NCBI RefSeq assembly: GCF_001647715.1
Contig: NZ_CP015600.1
Location: forward strand, 5,704,001-5,768,000
Reading direction: 5' to 3'
Length of the DNA stretch: 64,000 nucleotides
Origin: Pseudomonas antarctica
Lineage (GTDB): Bacteria > Pseudomonadota > Gammaproteobacteria > Pseudomonadales > Pseudomonadaceae
Translations under genes and position numbers: made by a program
Notes under the pieces: model-generated
What the model saw: the letters and a program-made list of their open reading frames with translations, nothing else
What the model was told of the DNA's origin: nothing
Database searches by the model: none
Shown here: positions 43,709 through 54,518 of the stretch, one piece after another
Position numbering within the stretch: the first letter of the stretch is position 1
How the letters are laid out: each line of letters begins with the position of its first letter

Positions 43709-46543
43709 TTGGACAAGATCCTGATTCGTGGGGCTAGAACCCACAACCTGAAGAACATCGACCTGACCCTGCCCCGGGACAAACTGATCGTCATCACCGG
43801 CTTGTCCGGGTCCGGCAAATCGTCCCTGGCGTTCGACACGCTGTATGCCGAAGGTCAGCGTCGCTATGTAGAGTCGCTGTCAGCCTATGCCCGGCAATTC
43901 CTGTCGATGATGGAAAAGCCTGACGTCGACACCATTGAAGGTTTGTCGCCGGCGATTTCCATCGAGCAAAAGTCGACCTCCCATAACCCGCGCTCCACCG
44001 TGGGCACCATTACCGAAATCTACGACTACCTGCGCCTGCTGTACGCGCGCGTGGGTATTCCGCGCTGCCCGGACCACGATATTCCCCTGGAAGCCCAGAC
44101 CGTCAGCCAAATGGTCGACCTGGTGCTGGCCCAGCCTGAGGGCGCCAAGCTGATGCTGCTGGCGCCGGTCATTCGTGAGCGCAAGGGCGAACACCTTTCG
44201 GTCTTTGAAGAGCTGCGCGCCCAGGGTTTCGTGCGCGCGCGCATCAACGGCAAGCTCTATGAGCTGGATGAAGCGCCAAAGCTCGACAAGCAGAAGAAGC
44301 ATTCCATTGATGTCGTGGTCGACCGCTTCAAGGTGCGTGCCGACTTGCAGCAGCGTTTGGCGGAATCGTTCGAAACCGCGCTGAAGCTGGCGGATGGCAT
44401 TGCGCTGGTTGCGCCGATGGATGACGAGCCGGGTGAAGAAATCATCTTCTCCGCACGTTTTGCCTGTCCGATCTGCGGGCATGCCATCAGCGAGCTGGAA
44501 CCCAAGCTGTTTTCCTTCAACAACCCGGCAGGCGCCTGCCCGACGTGTGATGGCCTTGGGGTAAAGCAGTTCTTCGACATCAAGCGCCTGGTCAATGGTG
44601 ACCTGACGTTGGCGGAGGGCGCGATACGCGGCTGGGACAGGCGTAACGTCTACTACTTCCAGATGCTCGGGTCGTTGGCATCCCACTATAAATTCAGCCT
44701 GGAAATGCCGTTCAACCAACTGCCGGCAGAGCAGCAGAAAGTTATCCTGCACGGCAGTGGTTCGCAGAACGTCGACTTCAAGTACCTGAACGACCGTGGC
44801 GATATCGTCAAACGCTCGCACCCGTTCGAGGGCATCGTGCCGAACCTGGAGCGGCGTTACCGTGAGACCGAATCGGCGAGCGTGCGCGAAGAGCTGGCGA
44901 AATTCCTCAGCACCCAACCGTGCCCGGACTGCCGGGGCACTCGCCTGCGCCGCGAGGCGCGCCATGTGTGGGTGGGTGAGAAGACGTTGCCAGCGGTGAC
45001 CAACCTGCCAATTGGCGATGCCTGTGAATATTTCGGCGTGCTCAAGCTGACCGGCCGGCGCGGGGAAATTGCTGACAAGATCCTCAAGGAAATCCGCGAG
45101 CGCTTGCAGTTCCTGGTTAACGTCGGCCTGGATTATCTGTCGCTGGATCGCAGCGCAGACACGCTGTCTGGCGGTGAAGCCCAGCGGATTCGTTTGGCCA
45201 GCCAGATTGGTGCCGGCCTTGTTGGCGTGTTGTACATCCTTGATGAACCGTCGATTGGCTTGCATCAGCGGGACAATGACCGCCTCCTGGGAACGCTTAA
45301 ACACCTGCGGGATATCGGTAACACCGTGATCGTGGTCGAGCACGATGAAGACGCGATTCGCCTGGCGGATTATGTGGTCGACATTGGCCCGGGTGCGGGC
45401 GTGCACGGTGGGCACATCGTCGCCGAAGGCACACCTGCCGAAGTCATGGCTCACCCGGATTCGCTGACGGGCAAATACCTGTCCGGTCGAGTGAAGATCG
45501 AAGTGCCCGCCAAGCGCACGCCGCGCAACAAAAAGATGGCGTTGCACCTCAAGGGCGCGCGCGGCAACAACCTGCGCAATGTGGACCTGGAAATACCTCT
45601 CGGCCTGCTGACCTGTGTGACCGGCGTTTCCGGCTCCGGCAAGTCGACGCTCATCAACAACACGCTGTTCCCGCTGAGTGCCACCGCCCTGAACGGCGCC
45701 ACCACGCTGGAGGCCGCGGCACACGACAGCATCAAAGGTTTGGAGCACTTGGACAAGGTGGTCGATATCGACCAAAGCCCGATTGGCCGCACACCGCGTT
45801 CCAACCCGGCGACCTATACCGGGTTGTTCACGCCGATACGTGAACTGTTTGCGGGCGTGCCGGAGTCTCGCTCACGCGGTTACGGGCCGGGCCGGTTCTC
45901 GTTCAACGTCAAGGGCGGGCGCTGCGAGGCGTGCCAGGGCGATGGCCTGATCAAGGTTGAGATGCACTTCCTGCCGGACATCTACGTGCCGTGCGATGTG
46001 TGCAAGAGCAAGCGCTACAACCGCGAAACCCTGGAGATCAAATACAAGGGTAAAAACATCCACGAAACCCTGGAGATGACCATCGAGGAAGCGCGGGTGT
46101 TCTTCGACGCGGTGCCTGCGTTGGCACGCAAGCTGCAGACCTTGATGGATGTGGGCCTGTCGTACATCAAGCTGGGGCAGTCGGCGACCACGTTGTCCGG
46201 CGGCGAGGCGCAGCGGGTGAAGCTGTCTCGCGAGCTGTCCAAGCGCGATACGGGCAAGACGCTGTACATCCTCGATGAGCCGACTACGGGCCTGCACTTT
46301 GCCGATATTCAGCAATTGCTGGATGTTCTGCACCGCTTGCGTGACCACGGCAACACAGTGGTGGTGATCGAGCACAACCTTGATGTGATCAAGACCGCCG
46401 ACTGGCTGGTGGACCTGGGGCCGGAAGGCGGCTCCAAGGGTGGCCAGATCATCGCGGTGGGTACGCCGGAACAGGTCTCGGAGATGCCGCAGTCACATAC
46501 CGGTTACTACTTGAAGCCGTTATTGGCGCGCGACAAAGCCTGA
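43709..46543 (+). CDS. uvrA: Excinuclease ABC subunit A
   Basis: Damage-sensing ATPase of nucleotide excision repair, working with UvrB. The TTG at 43709 is preferred as start: it gives the standard [19 protein letters not shown] beginning and 944 aa, with GAGG five bases upstream. The frame before it is unlike UvrA. Walker A sites G31LSGSGKS38 and GVSGSGKST (about 640), zinc clusters CPICGH...CPTCDG and CEACQGDG...[10 protein letters not shown], and the two signatures [16 protein letters not shown] and [15 protein letters not shown] are all intact. SOS control is suggested by the LexA box. Confidence 0.98.
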   Translation: MDKILIRGARTHNLKNIDLTLPRDKLIVITGLSGSGKSSLAFDTLYAEGQRRYVESLSAYARQFLSMMEKPDVDTIEGLSPAISIEQKSTSHNPRSTVGTITEIYDYLRLLYARVGIPRCPDHDIPLEAQTVSQMVDLVLAQPEGAKLMLLAPVIRERKGEHLSVFEELRAQGFVRARINGKLYELDEAPKLDKQKKHSIDVVVDRFKVRADLQQRLAESFETALKLADGIALVAPMDDEPGEEIIFSARFACPICGHAISELEPKLFSFNNPAGACPTCDGLGVKQFFDIKRLVNGDLTLAEGAIRGWDRRNVYYFQMLGSLASHYKFSLEMPFNQLPAEQQKVILHGSGSQNVDFKYLNDRGDIVKRSHPFEGIVPNLERRYRETESASVREELAKFLSTQPCPDCRGTRLRREARHVWVGEKTLPAVTNLPIGDACEYFGVLKLTGRRGEIADKILKEIRERLQFLVNVGLDYLSLDRSADTLSGGEAQRIRLASQIGAGLVGVLYILDEPSIGLHQRDNDRLLGTLKHLRDIGNTVIVVEHDEDAIRLADYVVDIGPGAGVHGGHIVAEGTPAEVMAHPDSLTGKYLSGRVKIEVPAKRTPRNKKMALHLKGARGNNLRNVDLEIPLGLLTCVTGVSGSGKSTLINNTLFPLSATALNGATTLEAAAHDSIKGLEHLDKVVDIDQSPIGRTPRSNPATYTGLFTPIRELFAGVPESRSRGYGPGRFSFNVKGGRCEACQGDGLIKVEMHFLPDIYVPCDVCKSKRYNRETLEIKYKGKNIHETLEMTIEEARVFFDAVPALARKLQTLMDVGLSYIKLGQSATTLSGGEAQRVKLSRELSKRDTGKTLYILDEPTTGLHFADIQQLLDVLHRLRDHGNTVVVIEHNLDVIKTADWLVDLGPEGGSKGGQIIAVGTPEQVSEMPQSHTGYYLKPLLARDKA

Positions 46544-46558
46544 TTTATCGGGCGCATG

Positions 46559-46596
46559 AAAAAGCCCCTGTCACGTTGCGGTGACAGGGGCTTTTT
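46559..46596. terminator. Bidirectional terminator between uvrA and the ferritin gene
   Basis: AAAAAGCCCCTGTCAC and GTGACAGGGGCTTTTT pair perfectly over 16 bp around a six-base loop, with T-runs on both strands. Confidence 0.95.
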
Positions 46597-46608
46597 TGTA
46601 GCCGGGAA

Positions 46609-47073
46609 TCAGAACTGCGATTGCAGGTAATTTTCCAGGCCGACCAGCTTGATCAGGCCCAACTGCTTTTCCAGCCAGTAGGTGTGATCTTCTTCGGTGT
46701 CATTCAACTGCACCCGCAGAATCTCGCGGGTGACATAGTCGTTGTGCTGCTCGCAGAGTTCGATGCCCTTGCAGAGCGCGGCACGCACCTTGTATTCGAG
46801 GCGAAGGTCAGCGGCGAGCATGTCAGGCACCGTGGTGCCCACATCCAGGTCGTCTGGACGCATACGCGGCGTGCCTTCGAGCATGAGGATGCGGCGCATC
46901 AGTGCGTCGGCGTGCTGCGCCTCTTCTTCCATTTCGTGGTTGATACGCTCGTAGAGCTCGGTAAAGCCCCAGTCTTCGTACATGCGCGAATGGATGAAAT
47001 ATTGGTCACGAGCTGCCAGTTCGCCCGTCAGCAACGTGTTGAGGTAATCGATTACGTCGGGGTGACCTTGCAT
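46609..47073 (-). CDS. Bacterioferritin-type ferritin (FtnA-like, haem ligand absent)
   Basis: 154-aa iron-storage protein of the ferritin fold, start [37 protein letters not shown]. Ferroxidase ligands are visible as E18, E51, H54 (EEEAQHAD) and E94-type residues. Position 52, the haem-binding Met in E. coli Bfr, is Ala here, so haem binding at the dimer interface is unlikely. The P. aeruginosa gene next to katA was named bfrA and later ftnA for the same reason. Location beside katA fits joint protection against iron-driven peroxide damage. Confidence 0.92.
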   Translation of the reverse strand: MQGHPDVIDYLNTLLTGELAARDQYFIHSRMYEDWGFTELYERINHEMEEEAQHADALMRRILMLEGTPRMRPDDLDVGTTVPDMLAADLRLEYKVRAALCKGIELCEQHNDYVTREILRVQLNDTEEDHTYWLEKQLGLIKLVGLENYLQSQF

Positions 47074-47189
47074 CGCCCTACATCTCCCTGCTTGAAAGTC
47101 TGTAGTTTGAACCATGATGACCCGGAGGTCACGGGACTAACGGCAGAAAAGTGATGATTTCCGCAGAAAAGTAGCTGAAATAACGCAAA

Positions 47190-47211
47190 AACCGCCCAAA
47201 TGAGGGCGGTT
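47190..47211 (-). terminator. Intrinsic terminator of katA
   Basis: On the minus strand, AACCGCCC (47211-47204) and GGGCGGTT (47197-47190) form a stem that is followed by a T-run. It starts 18 bp after the katA stop. Confidence 0.9.
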
Positions 47212-47228
47212 CTGCTTATCGTTTAGAG

Positions 47229-48677
47229 TCAGTTAAGCGATACACCCAGCGCAGTTGCAATGCCTTGCCCGTAATCAGGGTCAGCTTTGAAGAAGTGCTG
47301 CAGCTGGCGCTGAACCACATCGCTGCTGACCCCGGCCATAGCGCCGGCAATGTTGCTGATCAGCAGGGCTTTCTGCCCGGCATCCATCAAGCGGAACAGC
47401 GCACCCGCGTGGCTGTAGTAGTCGGTATCTTCGCGATGATCGTAGCGATCAGCTGCACCGGTCAACGCCAGAGCAGGCTCTGCGTATTGTGGCGCTTGCT
47501 TGGGCGCATCAGTGTAGCTGTTTGGCTCATAGTTAGGCGTTGCGCCGCCGTTACTGCCAAAGGCCATCGAACCATCACGTTGATAGCTGTTCACCGGGCT
47601 GCGCGGGGCATTCACCGGCAATTGCTGGTGGTTGGTGCCAACACGGTAGCGGTGCGCATCTGCGTAAGCGAATACGCGGCCTTGCAGCATGCGGTCCGGC
47701 GACAGCCCCACACCCGGAACCATGTTGCTTGGGCCAAAGGCGGCTTGCTCAACTTCAGCGAAGTAATTCTGCGGGTTACGGTTGAGTTCCAGCTCGCCGA
47801 CTTCGATCAACGGGAATTCTTTCTGCGACCATGTTTTGGTCACGTCAAAAGGGTTCTCGTAATGAGCGTTGGCTTGCGCTTCGGTCATGACCTGGATGTT
47901 GACACTCCATTTCGGGAAGTCGCCACGCTCGATCGCACCAAACAAGTCACGCTGCGCGTAATCAGGGTCTGTACCAGCCAGGCGTGCAGCTTCAGCAGGC
48001 GCCAGGTTCTTGATCCCTTGCTTGGTCTTGTAATGCCACTTAACCCAATGACGTTCGCCACGGGCGTTGATCAGGCTGTACGTGTGACTGCCGAAGCCGT
48101 GCATGTGACGGTAGCCGTCAGGAATGCCCCGATCCGAAAACAGGATGGTGACCTGGTGCAGTGCTTCTGGAGAGTGCGACCAGAAGTCCCACATCATCTG
48201 CGCACTTTTCAGGTTGCTTTGCGGCAGGCGCTTTTGGGTGTGGATAAAGTCCGGAAACTTCAGCGGGTCGCGGATGAAGAATACTGGCGTGTTGTTACCC
48301 ACGATGTCCCAGTTCCCTTCGTCAGTGTAGAACTTCAAGGCAAAACCGCGTGGATCGCGCTCGGTGTCAGCCGAACCGCGCTCGCCACCTACCGTAGAGA
48401 ATCGCAGGAAGGTCGGTGTTTGTTTCCCGACGGTCTCGAACAGCTTAGCGCTGGTGTACTGAGTAATGTCACGGGACACAGTGAACGTGCCGTAAGCACC
48501 CGAGCCTTTGGCGTGCACACGGCGCTCGGGAATGTTTTCACGGTTGAAATGCGCAAGCTTTTCGATCAGATGGAAATCGTCGAGCAACAAGGGCCCACGA
48601 GGACCGGCGGTGCGGGAGTTCTGGTTATCGGCGACAGGCGCACCGCTGGCGGTGGTCAGGATTTTGTTCTGGCTCAT
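47229..48677 (-). CDS. katA: Catalase (haem, small-subunit clade)
   Basis: 482 aa; breaks down hydrogen peroxide to water and oxygen. The catalytic His is H55 ([20 protein letters not shown]), the NADPH/haem region [46 protein letters not shown] is intact (with the essential Asn), and the haem tyrosine lies in [14 protein letters not shown] use the ATG at 48677 with GAGGAAG upstream; a TTG six bases earlier is less likely. There is no C-terminal flavodoxin-like domain, hence the small type. Gene order ferritin-katA is conserved. Confidence 0.97.
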   Translation of the reverse strand: MSQNKILTTASGAPVADNQNSRTAGPRGPLLLDDFHLIEKLAHFNRENIPERRVHAKGSGAYGTFTVSRDITQYTSAKLFETVGKQTPTFLRFSTVGGERGSADTERDPRGFALKFYTDEGNWDIVGNNTPVFFIRDPLKFPDFIHTQKRLPQSNLKSAQMMWDFWSHSPEALHQVTILFSDRGIPDGYRHMHGFGSHTYSLINARGERHWVKWHYKTKQGIKNLAPAEAARLAGTDPDYAQRDLFGAIERGDFPKWSVNIQVMTEAQANAHYENPFDVTKTWSQKEFPLIEVGELELNRNPQNYFAEVEQAAFGPSNMVPGVGLSPDRMLQGRVFAYADAHRYRVGTNHQQLPVNAPRSPVNSYQRDGSMAFGSNGGATPNYEPNSYTDAPKQAPQYAEPALALTGAADRYDHREDTDYYSHAGALFRLMDAGQKALLISNIAGAMAGVSSDVVQRQLQHFFKADPDYGQGIATALGVSLN

Positions 48678-48730
48678 GCTCAATCTTCCTCAGGTCAGGC
48701 TAGGAACTGCCGGCTAATCGGCTTGGAGGG

Positions 48731-48796
48731 AGTATTGACCATCAAGATGACACCATCAAATGCATTAAATCATGGACTTTGATAGAAAATAACTAA
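48731..48796 (-). promoter_or_regulatory. katA promoter with a candidate OxyR site
   Basis: On the minus strand, TTGATG (48759-48754), 17 bp and AATACT (48736-48731) form a fair sigma-70 promoter. Just upstream, TTAG-N7-CTAT-N7-CATG-N7-GCAT (48796-48760) gives 10 of 16 matches to the OxyR pattern ATAG-N7-CTAT-N7-ATAG-N7-CTAT. The position suits activation, but the second half-site is weak. Confidence 0.35.
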
Positions 48797-48879
48797 CGAA
48801 CCGTCCTGGCAAGTAGCTTTGGATGTGCGAGAGCACCGGCAGCGACGTGAGGAATATAGACGGCTTTTATTACGCGCAC

Positions 48880-48904
48880 AAAAAACCGGGCACTAGGCCC
48901 GGTT
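48880..48904 (-). terminator. Terminator of the alpha operon after rplQ
   Basis: On the minus strand AACCGGGC (48904-48897) and GCCCGGTT (48891-48884) pair over 8 bp around five bases and are followed by TTTTTT. It ends the long ribosomal transcript. Confidence 0.92.
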
Positions 48905-48924
48905 CTTCGTTGCAGACTGTCGTC

Positions 48925-49311
48925 TTACTCGGCGCTTACAGCTTCGCCGGCAGTAGCACGATCAACCAACTCGACGTACGCCATAGGCGCGTTGTCGCCA
49001 GTGCGGAAACCGCACTTGAGGATGCGCAGGTAGCCACCCTCACGGGTAGCATAACGCTTGCCCAGGTCGTTGAAGAGCTTACCAACGATAGCTTTCGAAC
49101 GAGTACGGTCGAAAGCCAGACGGCGGTTAGCCAGGCTGTCTGTCTTGGCCAAAGTGATCAGCGGCTCAGCAACGCGACGCAGTTCTTTAGCTTTCGGCAG
49201 TGTAGTTTTGATCAGCTCGTGCTCGAACAGCGACACCGCCATGTTTTGGAACATGGCCTTGCGGTGCGAGCTGGTACGGCTCAGGTGACGACCACTTTTA
49301 CGATGACGCAT
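48925..49311 (-). CDS. rplQ: 50S ribosomal protein L17
   Basis: 128 aa, the usual length, opening [56 protein letters not shown], a signature of L17. It binds 23S rRNA near the peptide exit tunnel. Last gene of the alpha operon, 41 bp after rpoA and followed by a strong terminator. Confidence 0.98.
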   Translation of the reverse strand: MRHRKSGRHLSRTSSHRKAMFQNMAVSLFEHELIKTTLPKAKELRRVAEPLITLAKTDSLANRRLAFDRTRSKAIVGKLFNDLGKRYATREGGYLRILKCGFRTGDNAPMAYVELVDRATAGEAVSAE

Positions 49312-49352
49312 GGTTCATTCCTTACCAAACTCACGTTCGGTGATTACGACGA

Positions 49353-50354
49353 TCAGGCAGTCGCCTTGTCGTCCTTCTTAAGACTTGCAGGCGGCCAGTT
49401 GTCGAGGCGCATGCCGAGGGACAGACCGCGGGAGGCCAGAACGTCCTTGATTTCAGTCAAGGATTTCTTGCCCAGGTTCGGAGTCTTCAACAGTTCTACT
49501 TCGGTACGCTGAATCAGGTCACCGATGTAGTAAATGTTTTCCGCCTTAAGGCAGTTAGCCGAACGTACAGTCAGTTCCAGATCGTCAACCGGGCGAAGCA
49601 GGATCGGATCGATCTCGTCTTCCTGCTCGATTACCACTGGTTCGCTGTCACCTTTGAGGTCGACGAACGCAGCCAACTGCTGTTGCAGAATGGTTGCAGC
49701 GCGGCGAATAGCCTCTTCAGGATCCAGAGTACCGTTGGTTTCCAGATCAATAACCAGCTTGTCCAGGTTAGTACGCTGCTCGACACGGGCGTTTTCCACC
49801 ACGTATGCGATACGGCGAACCGGGCTGAACGAAGAGTCAAGCTGCAAGCGACCAATGCTGCGGCTTTCGTCTTCATCGCTCTGACGCGAGTCGGCCGGTT
49901 CATAACCACGACCACGAGCTACAGTGAGCTTCATGTTCAGGGCGCCGTTAGACGCCAGGTTAGCGATTACGTGATCGGGGTTAACGATCTCGACATCATG
50001 ATCCAGCTGAATATCGGCAGCGGTAACCACCCCCGAACCCTTCTTCGACAAGGTCAGCGTAACTTCGTCACGACCGTGCAGCTTGATAGCCAGACCTTTA
50101 AGGTTCAACAGGATTTCAATTACGTCTTCCTGTACACCTTCGATGGCGCTGTACTCGTGGAGCACACCGTCAATCTCGGCCTCGACTACTGCACAGCCGG
50201 GCATTGAGGACAACAGGATGCGGCGCAGCGCGTTGCCCAGGGTGTGGCCAAAACCACGCTCGAGAGGCTCGAGAGTGATCTTGGCGCGGGTTGGACTGAC
50301 AACCTGCACATCAATGTGGCGGGGTGTCAGGAACTCATTTACCGAAATCTGCAT
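49353..50354 (-). CDS. rpoA: RNA polymerase alpha subunit
   Basis: 333 aa. The N-terminal domain (to about 235) carries the assembly and beta-contacting parts ([42 protein letters not shown]). A flexible linker leads to the C-terminal domain (about 250-325: [60 protein letters not shown]) that contacts UP elements and activators. It lies between rpsD and rplQ as usual. Confidence 0.99.
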   Translation of the reverse strand: MQISVNEFLTPRHIDVQVVSPTRAKITLEPLERGFGHTLGNALRRILLSSMPGCAVVEAEIDGVLHEYSAIEGVQEDVIEILLNLKGLAIKLHGRDEVTLTLSKKGSGVVTAADIQLDHDVEIVNPDHVIANLASNGALNMKLTVARGRGYEPADSRQSDEDESRSIGRLQLDSSFSPVRRIAYVVENARVEQRTNLDKLVIDLETNGTLDPEEAIRRAATILQQQLAAFVDLKGDSEPVVIEQEDEIDPILLRPVDDLELTVRSANCLKAENIYYIGDLIQRTEVELLKTPNLGKKSLTEIKDVLASRGLSLGMRLDNWPPASLKKDDKATA

Positions 50355-50376
50355 GGATGCACCTATTTTCTAGCCC

Positions 50377-50997
50377 TTACTTGGAGTAGAGCTCGACAAT
50401 CAGGCTTTCGTTGATGTCGGCGGACAGATCACTGCGAGCAGGAACGTTCTTGAAAACGCCCGACTTCTTCTCAGTGTCTACTTCTACCCATTCTACGCGG
50501 CCACGTTGGGCACACAGATCGAGAGCTTGGACAATGCGAAGTTGGTTTTTTGCTTTCTCGCGAATCGCGACCACGTCACCAGCACGAACCTGGTAAGACG
50601 GCACGTTAACGGTTTGGCCGTTTACGCTGACGGATTTGTGCGATACCAGCTGACGGGATTCGGCACGAGTCGAACCAAAGCCCATACGGTATACAACGTT
50701 GTCCAGACGGCATTCGAGCAGTTGCAGCAGGTTTTCACCGGTTGCACCTTTCTTGCCAGCAGCTTCTTTGTAGTAGCCGCTGAACTGGCGCTCGAGAACG
50801 CCGTAGATACGACGGACCTTCTGCTTTTCACGCAGTTGGGTGCCGTAATCGGACTGGCGACCGCGGCGTTGGCCGTGGATACCAGGTGCTGCTTCAATGT
50901 TGCACTTCGATTCGATCGCGCGCACGCCGCTCTTCAGGAAGAGATCGGTGCCTTCGCGACGAGCGAGTTTGCATTTTGGACCAATGTAACGAGCCAT
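50377..50997 (-). CDS. rpsD: 30S ribosomal protein S4
   Basis: 206 aa: [24 protein letters not shown] at the start and an S4 RNA-binding domain at about 96-160 ([46 protein letters not shown]). It nucleates 30S assembly on 16S rRNA and, in E. coli, represses translation of the alpha operon. Only two Cys (9 and 32) are found near the start, so this is the zinc-free form. Confidence 0.99.
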   Translation of the reverse strand: MARYIGPKCKLARREGTDLFLKSGVRAIESKCNIEAAPGIHGQRRGRQSDYGTQLREKQKVRRIYGVLERQFSGYYKEAAGKKGATGENLLQLLECRLDNVVYRMGFGSTRAESRQLVSHKSVSVNGQTVNVPSYQVRAGDVVAIREKAKNQLRIVQALDLCAQRGRVEWVEVDTEKKSGVFKNVPARSDLSADINESLIVELYSK

Positions 50998-51015
50998 TCT
51001 TTACAATCTCCTGGA

Positions 51016-51405
51016 TTACACGCGGCGCTTCTTCGGCGGACGGCACCCGTTGTGCGGGATTGGCGTCACGTCGGTGATGCTGGCGATCTTATAGCCACAG
51101 CCGTTCAAAGCACGGACAGCAGACTCACGACCTGGACCTGGACCTTTGACGTTAACGTCGAGGTTTTTCAGGCCGTATTCCAGCGCAGCTTGACCAGCAC
51201 GTTCAGCAGCTACTTGAGCAGCGAACGGGGTGGACTTGCGGGAACCGCGGAAACCCGAACCACCAGAGGTAGCCCAAGACAGCGCGTTACCTTGACGGTC
51301 GGTGATGGTCACGATTGTGTTGTTAAAAGATGCATGGATGTGGGCGATGCCATCAACCACTGTCTTTTTAACTTTTTTACGAGGACGAGCAGCAGGTTTT
51401 GCCAT
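51016..51405 (-). CDS. rpsK: 30S ribosomal protein S11
   Basis: 129 aa with [50 protein letters not shown] and the end [18 protein letters not shown] characteristic of S11 (platform of the 30S subunit, near the mRNA exit). Sits between rpsM and rpsD. Confidence 0.99.
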   Translation of the reverse strand: MAKPAARPRKKVKKTVVDGIAHIHASFNNTIVTITDRQGNALSWATSGGSGFRGSRKSTPFAAQVAAERAGQAALEYGLKNLDVNVKGPGPGRESAVRALNGCGYKIASITDVTPIPHNGCRPPKKRRV

Positions 51406-51435
51406 GATTAATTTCCTGTCGATTCGCGTGGGCGA

Positions 51436-51792
51436 TTACTTGCGGATCGGCTTACGCGGACCTTTACGGGTACGCGCGTTAGTCTTGGTACGCTGACCGC
51501 GTACTGGAAGACCGCGACGATGACGCAGACCACGGTAGCAACCGAGGTCCATCAAACGCTTGATTTTCATGTTGATTTCGCGACGCAGGTCACCTTCAGT
51601 GGTGAACTTCGCCACTTCGCCACGCAACAGCTCAATCTGCTCGTCGCTCAGATCTTTGATCTTTGCGGCTGGGTTTACCCCAGTATCTGCGCAAATTTTC
51701 TGCGCAGTAGTGCGACCAACACCATAGATGTAGGTCAGCGAGATAACAGTGTGCTTGTTATCTGGAATGTTAACGCCTGCAATACGGGCCAT
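51436..51792 (-). CDS. rpsM: 30S ribosomal protein S13
   Basis: 118 aa: [39 protein letters not shown], and a basic tail ending [18 protein letters not shown]. It contacts the 50S subunit and P-site tRNA. First gene of the alpha operon, with its own promoter candidate upstream (51852-51880). Confidence 0.99.
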
Positions 51793-51851
51793 TCAGTGGG
51801 ACTCCAATTGACAGCTACCTACGCCCCGGAAGCCAAGAAATAGGGCGCGAG

Positions 51852-51880
51852 ATAATATCGCTGTAATAACAAATAATCAA
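51852..51880 (-). promoter_or_regulatory. Candidate promoter of the alpha operon (rpsM)
   Basis: On the minus strand TTGATT (51880-51875), exactly 17 bp, then TATTAT (51857-51852). The -35 box begins directly at the foot of the hairpin at 51881-51904. The leader to rpsM would be about 50 nt. Confidence 0.6.
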
Positions 51881-51904
51881 CCCGGCAGCGCACTAGCTGC
51901 CGGG
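51881..51904 (-). terminator. Hairpin between rpmJ and rpsM
   Basis: On the minus strand CCCGGCAGC (51904-51896) and GCTGCCGGG (51889-51881) form a perfect 9-bp stem around six bases, followed by TTGATTATTTG. It lies 18 bp after the rpmJ stop and would end or attenuate the spc transcript. Confidence 0.75.
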
Positions 51905-51921
51905 CTTCAAGCGGATCACAC

Positions 51922-52038
51922 TCAGCCTTGGCGCTGTTTGTGACGCGGTTCCGCGCTGCAAATTACTCGAACAACACCTTCGCGGCGAATAATTTTGCAG
52001 TTACGGCACAGCTTTTTCACCGATGCACGAACTTTCAT
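51922..52038 (-). CDS. rpmJ: 50S ribosomal protein L36, zinc-binding form
   Basis: 38 aa, shorter than most gene-finding limits. [23 protein letters not shown] is followed by a C and an H (C11, C14, C27, H33), the zinc ribbon of the C+ form. Zinc-starved bacteria often use a C-minus paralogue elsewhere. A GAGG site precedes the ATG. Last gene of the spc unit, 27 bp after secY. Confidence 0.97.
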
Positions 52039-52065
52039 CACCAACTCCTCGAACCTTATGGGTAC

Positions 52066-53394
52066 TCAGCGCAACATGCCGCTGCCGTAACCCTTCAGGT
52101 TGGCTTTCTTCATCAGGGATTCGTACTGGTGCGAAACGAGGTGCGATTGTACTTGGGACATGAAGTCCATCACAACCACGACCACGATCAGCAACGAGGT
52201 CCCGCCAAGGTAGAACGGAACGTTTGCTGCAACCACCAGGAACTGGGGCAACAAGCACACGGCCGTCATATATAGAGCACCGAACAGGGTCAAACGAGTC
52301 AGAACGCCATCAATGTAGCGTGCAGACTGCTCACCTGGACGGATGCCCGGAATAAAGGCACCGGACTTCTTCAGGTTTTCCGCTACGTCTTTCGGATTGA
52401 ACATCAACGCCGTATAGAAGAAGCAGAAGAAAATAATCCCTGCACTAAACAGCAGAATATTCAACGGCTGACCAGGAGCGATCGACTGAGAGAGGTCCTG
52501 CAGCCAGCCCATATTTTCAGACTGACCAAACCAGGTACCCAACGAAGCCGGAAACAGCAAAATGCTGCTCGCGAAAATTGCCGGAATTACACCGGCCATA
52601 TTCACTTTCAGCGGCAAGTGGCTGGTCTGCGCAGCAAAAACCTTGCGGCCCTGCTGACGCTTGGCGTAGTGAACAGCAATACGACGCTGACCACGCTCAA
52701 TGAACACCACAAAACCGATAATCGCTACTGCCAGCAAACCGATGGCAACCAGAGCGAAGATGTTGATATCACCCTGACGTGCAGACTCGAAAGACTGCCC
52801 AATTGCTCTCGGAAGACCGGCGACGATACCTGCGAAAATCAACATCGAGATACCGTTACCAACACCACGCTCAGTAATCTGCTCACCCAGCCACATCATG
52901 AACATCGCACCAGCCACAAACGTGGATACTGCGACGAAATAGAAGCCAAAGTCACCAGTGAACGCAACGCCCTGCCCCGCCAAACCAACGGACATGCCGA
53001 TAGCTTGAACCAGGGCGAGAACGACAGTGCCGTAGCGGGTGTACTGGCTAATCTTGCGACGGCCAGCTTCACCTTCCTTCTTCAACTGCTCCAGCTGCGG
53101 GCTGACGGCGGTCATCAGTTGCATGATGATCGATGCCGAAATGTACGGCATGATCCCCAGTGCAAAGATACTCATCCGTTCCAGCGCGCCGCCGGAAAAC
53201 ATGTTGAACAAGCTAAGAATGGTCCCCTCATTCTGTCGAAACAGGTCTGCGAGTCGGTCCGGGTTGATACCTGGAACCGGGATGTGTGCGCCTATTCGGT
53301 AGACGATAATCGCCAGGAACAGAAAACGCAGACGAGCCCAAAGTTCAGACATACCGCCTTTGCCGAGCGCTGAGAGAGCACCTTGCTTAGCCAT
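52066..53394 (-). CDS. secY: Protein translocase subunit SecY
   Basis: 442-aa inner membrane protein with ten helices, the channel through which unfolded proteins cross with SecE, SecG and SecA. It starts [43 protein letters not shown]; the plug, [23 protein letters not shown] (cytosolic SecA/ribosome loop) and [30 protein letters not shown] are typical. Its ATG directly abuts the rplO stop. Confidence 0.99.
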   Translation of the reverse strand: MAKQGALSALGKGGMSELWARLRFLFLAIIVYRIGAHIPVPGINPDRLADLFRQNEGTILSLFNMFSGGALERMSIFALGIMPYISASIIMQLMTAVSPQLEQLKKEGEAGRRKISQYTRYGTVVLALVQAIGMSVGLAGQGVAFTGDFGFYFVAVSTFVAGAMFMMWLGEQITERGVGNGISMLIFAGIVAGLPRAIGQSFESARQGDINIFALVAIGLLAVAIIGFVVFIERGQRRIAVHYAKRQQGRKVFAAQTSHLPLKVNMAGVIPAIFASSILLFPASLGTWFGQSENMGWLQDLSQSIAPGQPLNILLFSAGIIFFCFFYTALMFNPKDVAENLKKSGAFIPGIRPGEQSARYIDGVLTRLTLFGALYMTAVCLLPQFLVVAANVPFYLGGTSLLIVVVVVMDFMSQVQSHLVSHQYESLMKKANLKGYGSGMLR

Positions 53395-53832
53395 TTATTC
53401 CTCGAACTTGCCGCCAGCTGCTTCGATAGCCGAACGCGCACCTTTGGTGGCGCCGATTCCCTTGCCGATAGTGACAGCGCGAGTCACTTCACCGGACAGC
53501 ATGATTTTCACACGCTGTACGTTGACGTTGATCACGTTGGCATCTTTCAGGGTCTGCACAGTAACGATGTCGCCTTCCACTTTAGCCAGCTCGGACAGAC
53601 GCACTTCTGCGCGATCCATGGCTTTCAGGGATACGAAACCGAACTTAGGCAGGCGACGATGCAGCGGCTGTTGACCGCCTTCAAAGCCAGGAGCGATGGT
53701 GCCACCGGAGCGGGAGGTTTGACCTTTGTGGCCACGGCCACCAGTCTTACCCAAACCGCTACCGATACCACGGCCCGGACGATGCTTTTCGCGACGGGAA
53801 CCCGGCGCTGGACTCAGATCATTGAGTTTCAT
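53395..53832 (-). CDS. rplO: 50S ribosomal protein L15
   Basis: 145 aa, [44 protein letters not shown], the Gly/Arg-rich N-terminal extension that threads into 23S rRNA. Late assembly protein of the 50S subunit, between rpmD and secY. Confidence 0.99.
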   Translation of the reverse strand: MKLNDLSPAPGSRREKHRPGRGIGSGLGKTGGRGHKGQTSRSGGTIAPGFEGGQQPLHRRLPKFGFVSLKAMDRAEVRLSELAKVEGDIVTVQTLKDANVINVNVQRVKIMLSGEVTRAVTIGKGIGATKGARSAIEAAGGKFEE

Positions 53833-53835
53833 CGA

Positions 53836-54012
53836 TTAACCCTCTACACGCAGCATGTAGTAAGCCTTGTTGATCATCCCGCGATTCTCGGGAGTATCCA
53901 GGACTTCTACAGTGTGACCGATGCGACGCAGACCCAAACCTTTAACGCACAGTTTGTGGTTAGGGATGCGGCCGGTCATGCTTTTGATCAGCGTTACTTT
54001 AACGGTAGCCAT
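53836..54012 (-). CDS. rpmD: 50S ribosomal protein L30
   Basis: 58 aa ([20 protein letters not shown], then [23 protein letters not shown]), the complete short L30 of bacteria. Only two bases separate it from rpsE upstream, and three from rplO downstream. Confidence 0.97.
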   Translation of the reverse strand: MATVKVTLIKSMTGRIPNHKLCVKGLGLRRIGHTVEVLDTPENRGMINKAYYMLRVEG

Positions 54013-54014
54013 GA

Positions 54015-54515
54015 TCAGAAGATCTCCTTGACAGTCAAGCCGCGCTTGGCAGCAATGGACTCAGGAGATTGCATAGCTTTCAAACCCTTGAAAGTGGCGT
54101 GAACCACGTTTACCGGGTTAGTCGAGCCGTAGCACTTGGCCAGAACGTTCTGAACGCCAGCAACTTCGAGGACAGCACGCATAGCGCCGCCAGCGATGAT
54201 ACCGGTACCTTCAGAAGCAGGCTGCATGTACACCTTCGAAGCGCCATGGGCAGACTTCATTGCGTACTGCAGCGTGGTGCCGTTCAGATCAACTTGGATC
54301 ATGTTGCGACGAGCAGCTTCCATTGCCTTCTGGATCGCAGCAGGCACTTCACGTGACTTGCCACGGCCGAAGCCAACACGCCCTTTACCATCACCCACCA
54401 CGGTCAACGCGGTGAAAGTGAAGATACGGCCGCCTTTAACGGTTTTGGCTACGCGGTTAACTTGAACCAGCTTCTCAATGTAGCCTTCGTCGCGCTTTTG
54501 GTCGTTATTTGACAT
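54015..54515 (-). CDS. rpsE: 30S ribosomal protein S5
   Basis: 166 aa. It has the S5 double-stranded RNA-binding region ([53 protein letters not shown]) and [27 protein letters not shown]. It aids decoding accuracy near the mRNA entry; the VKGGR loop is the site of spectinomycin resistance changes, here wild type in appearance. Confidence 0.99.
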   Translation of the reverse strand: MSNNDQKRDEGYIEKLVQVNRVAKTVKGGRIFTFTALTVVGDGKGRVGFGRGKSREVPAAIQKAMEAARRNMIQVDLNGTTLQYAMKSAHGASKVYMQPASEGTGIIAGGAMRAVLEVAGVQNVLAKCYGSTNPVNVVHATFKGLKAMQSPESIAAKRGLTVKEIF

Positions 54516-54518
54516 AAC

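Noticed and set aside
43880..45775. 631-aa minus-strand frame inside uvrA
   Set aside because: Antisense to uvrA motifs; typical GC-driven shadow.
47228..47240. 13-bp match (CGCTTAACTGACT on the minus strand) between the katA stop region and the ends of the 36986 element
   Set aside because: The bases encode the natural end of KatA and its stop; no second arm or core is present, so coincidence is more likely than an element end.
47265..48782. 505-aa plus-strand frame across katA
   Set aside because: Antisense to katA and crossing its promoter; no family pattern.
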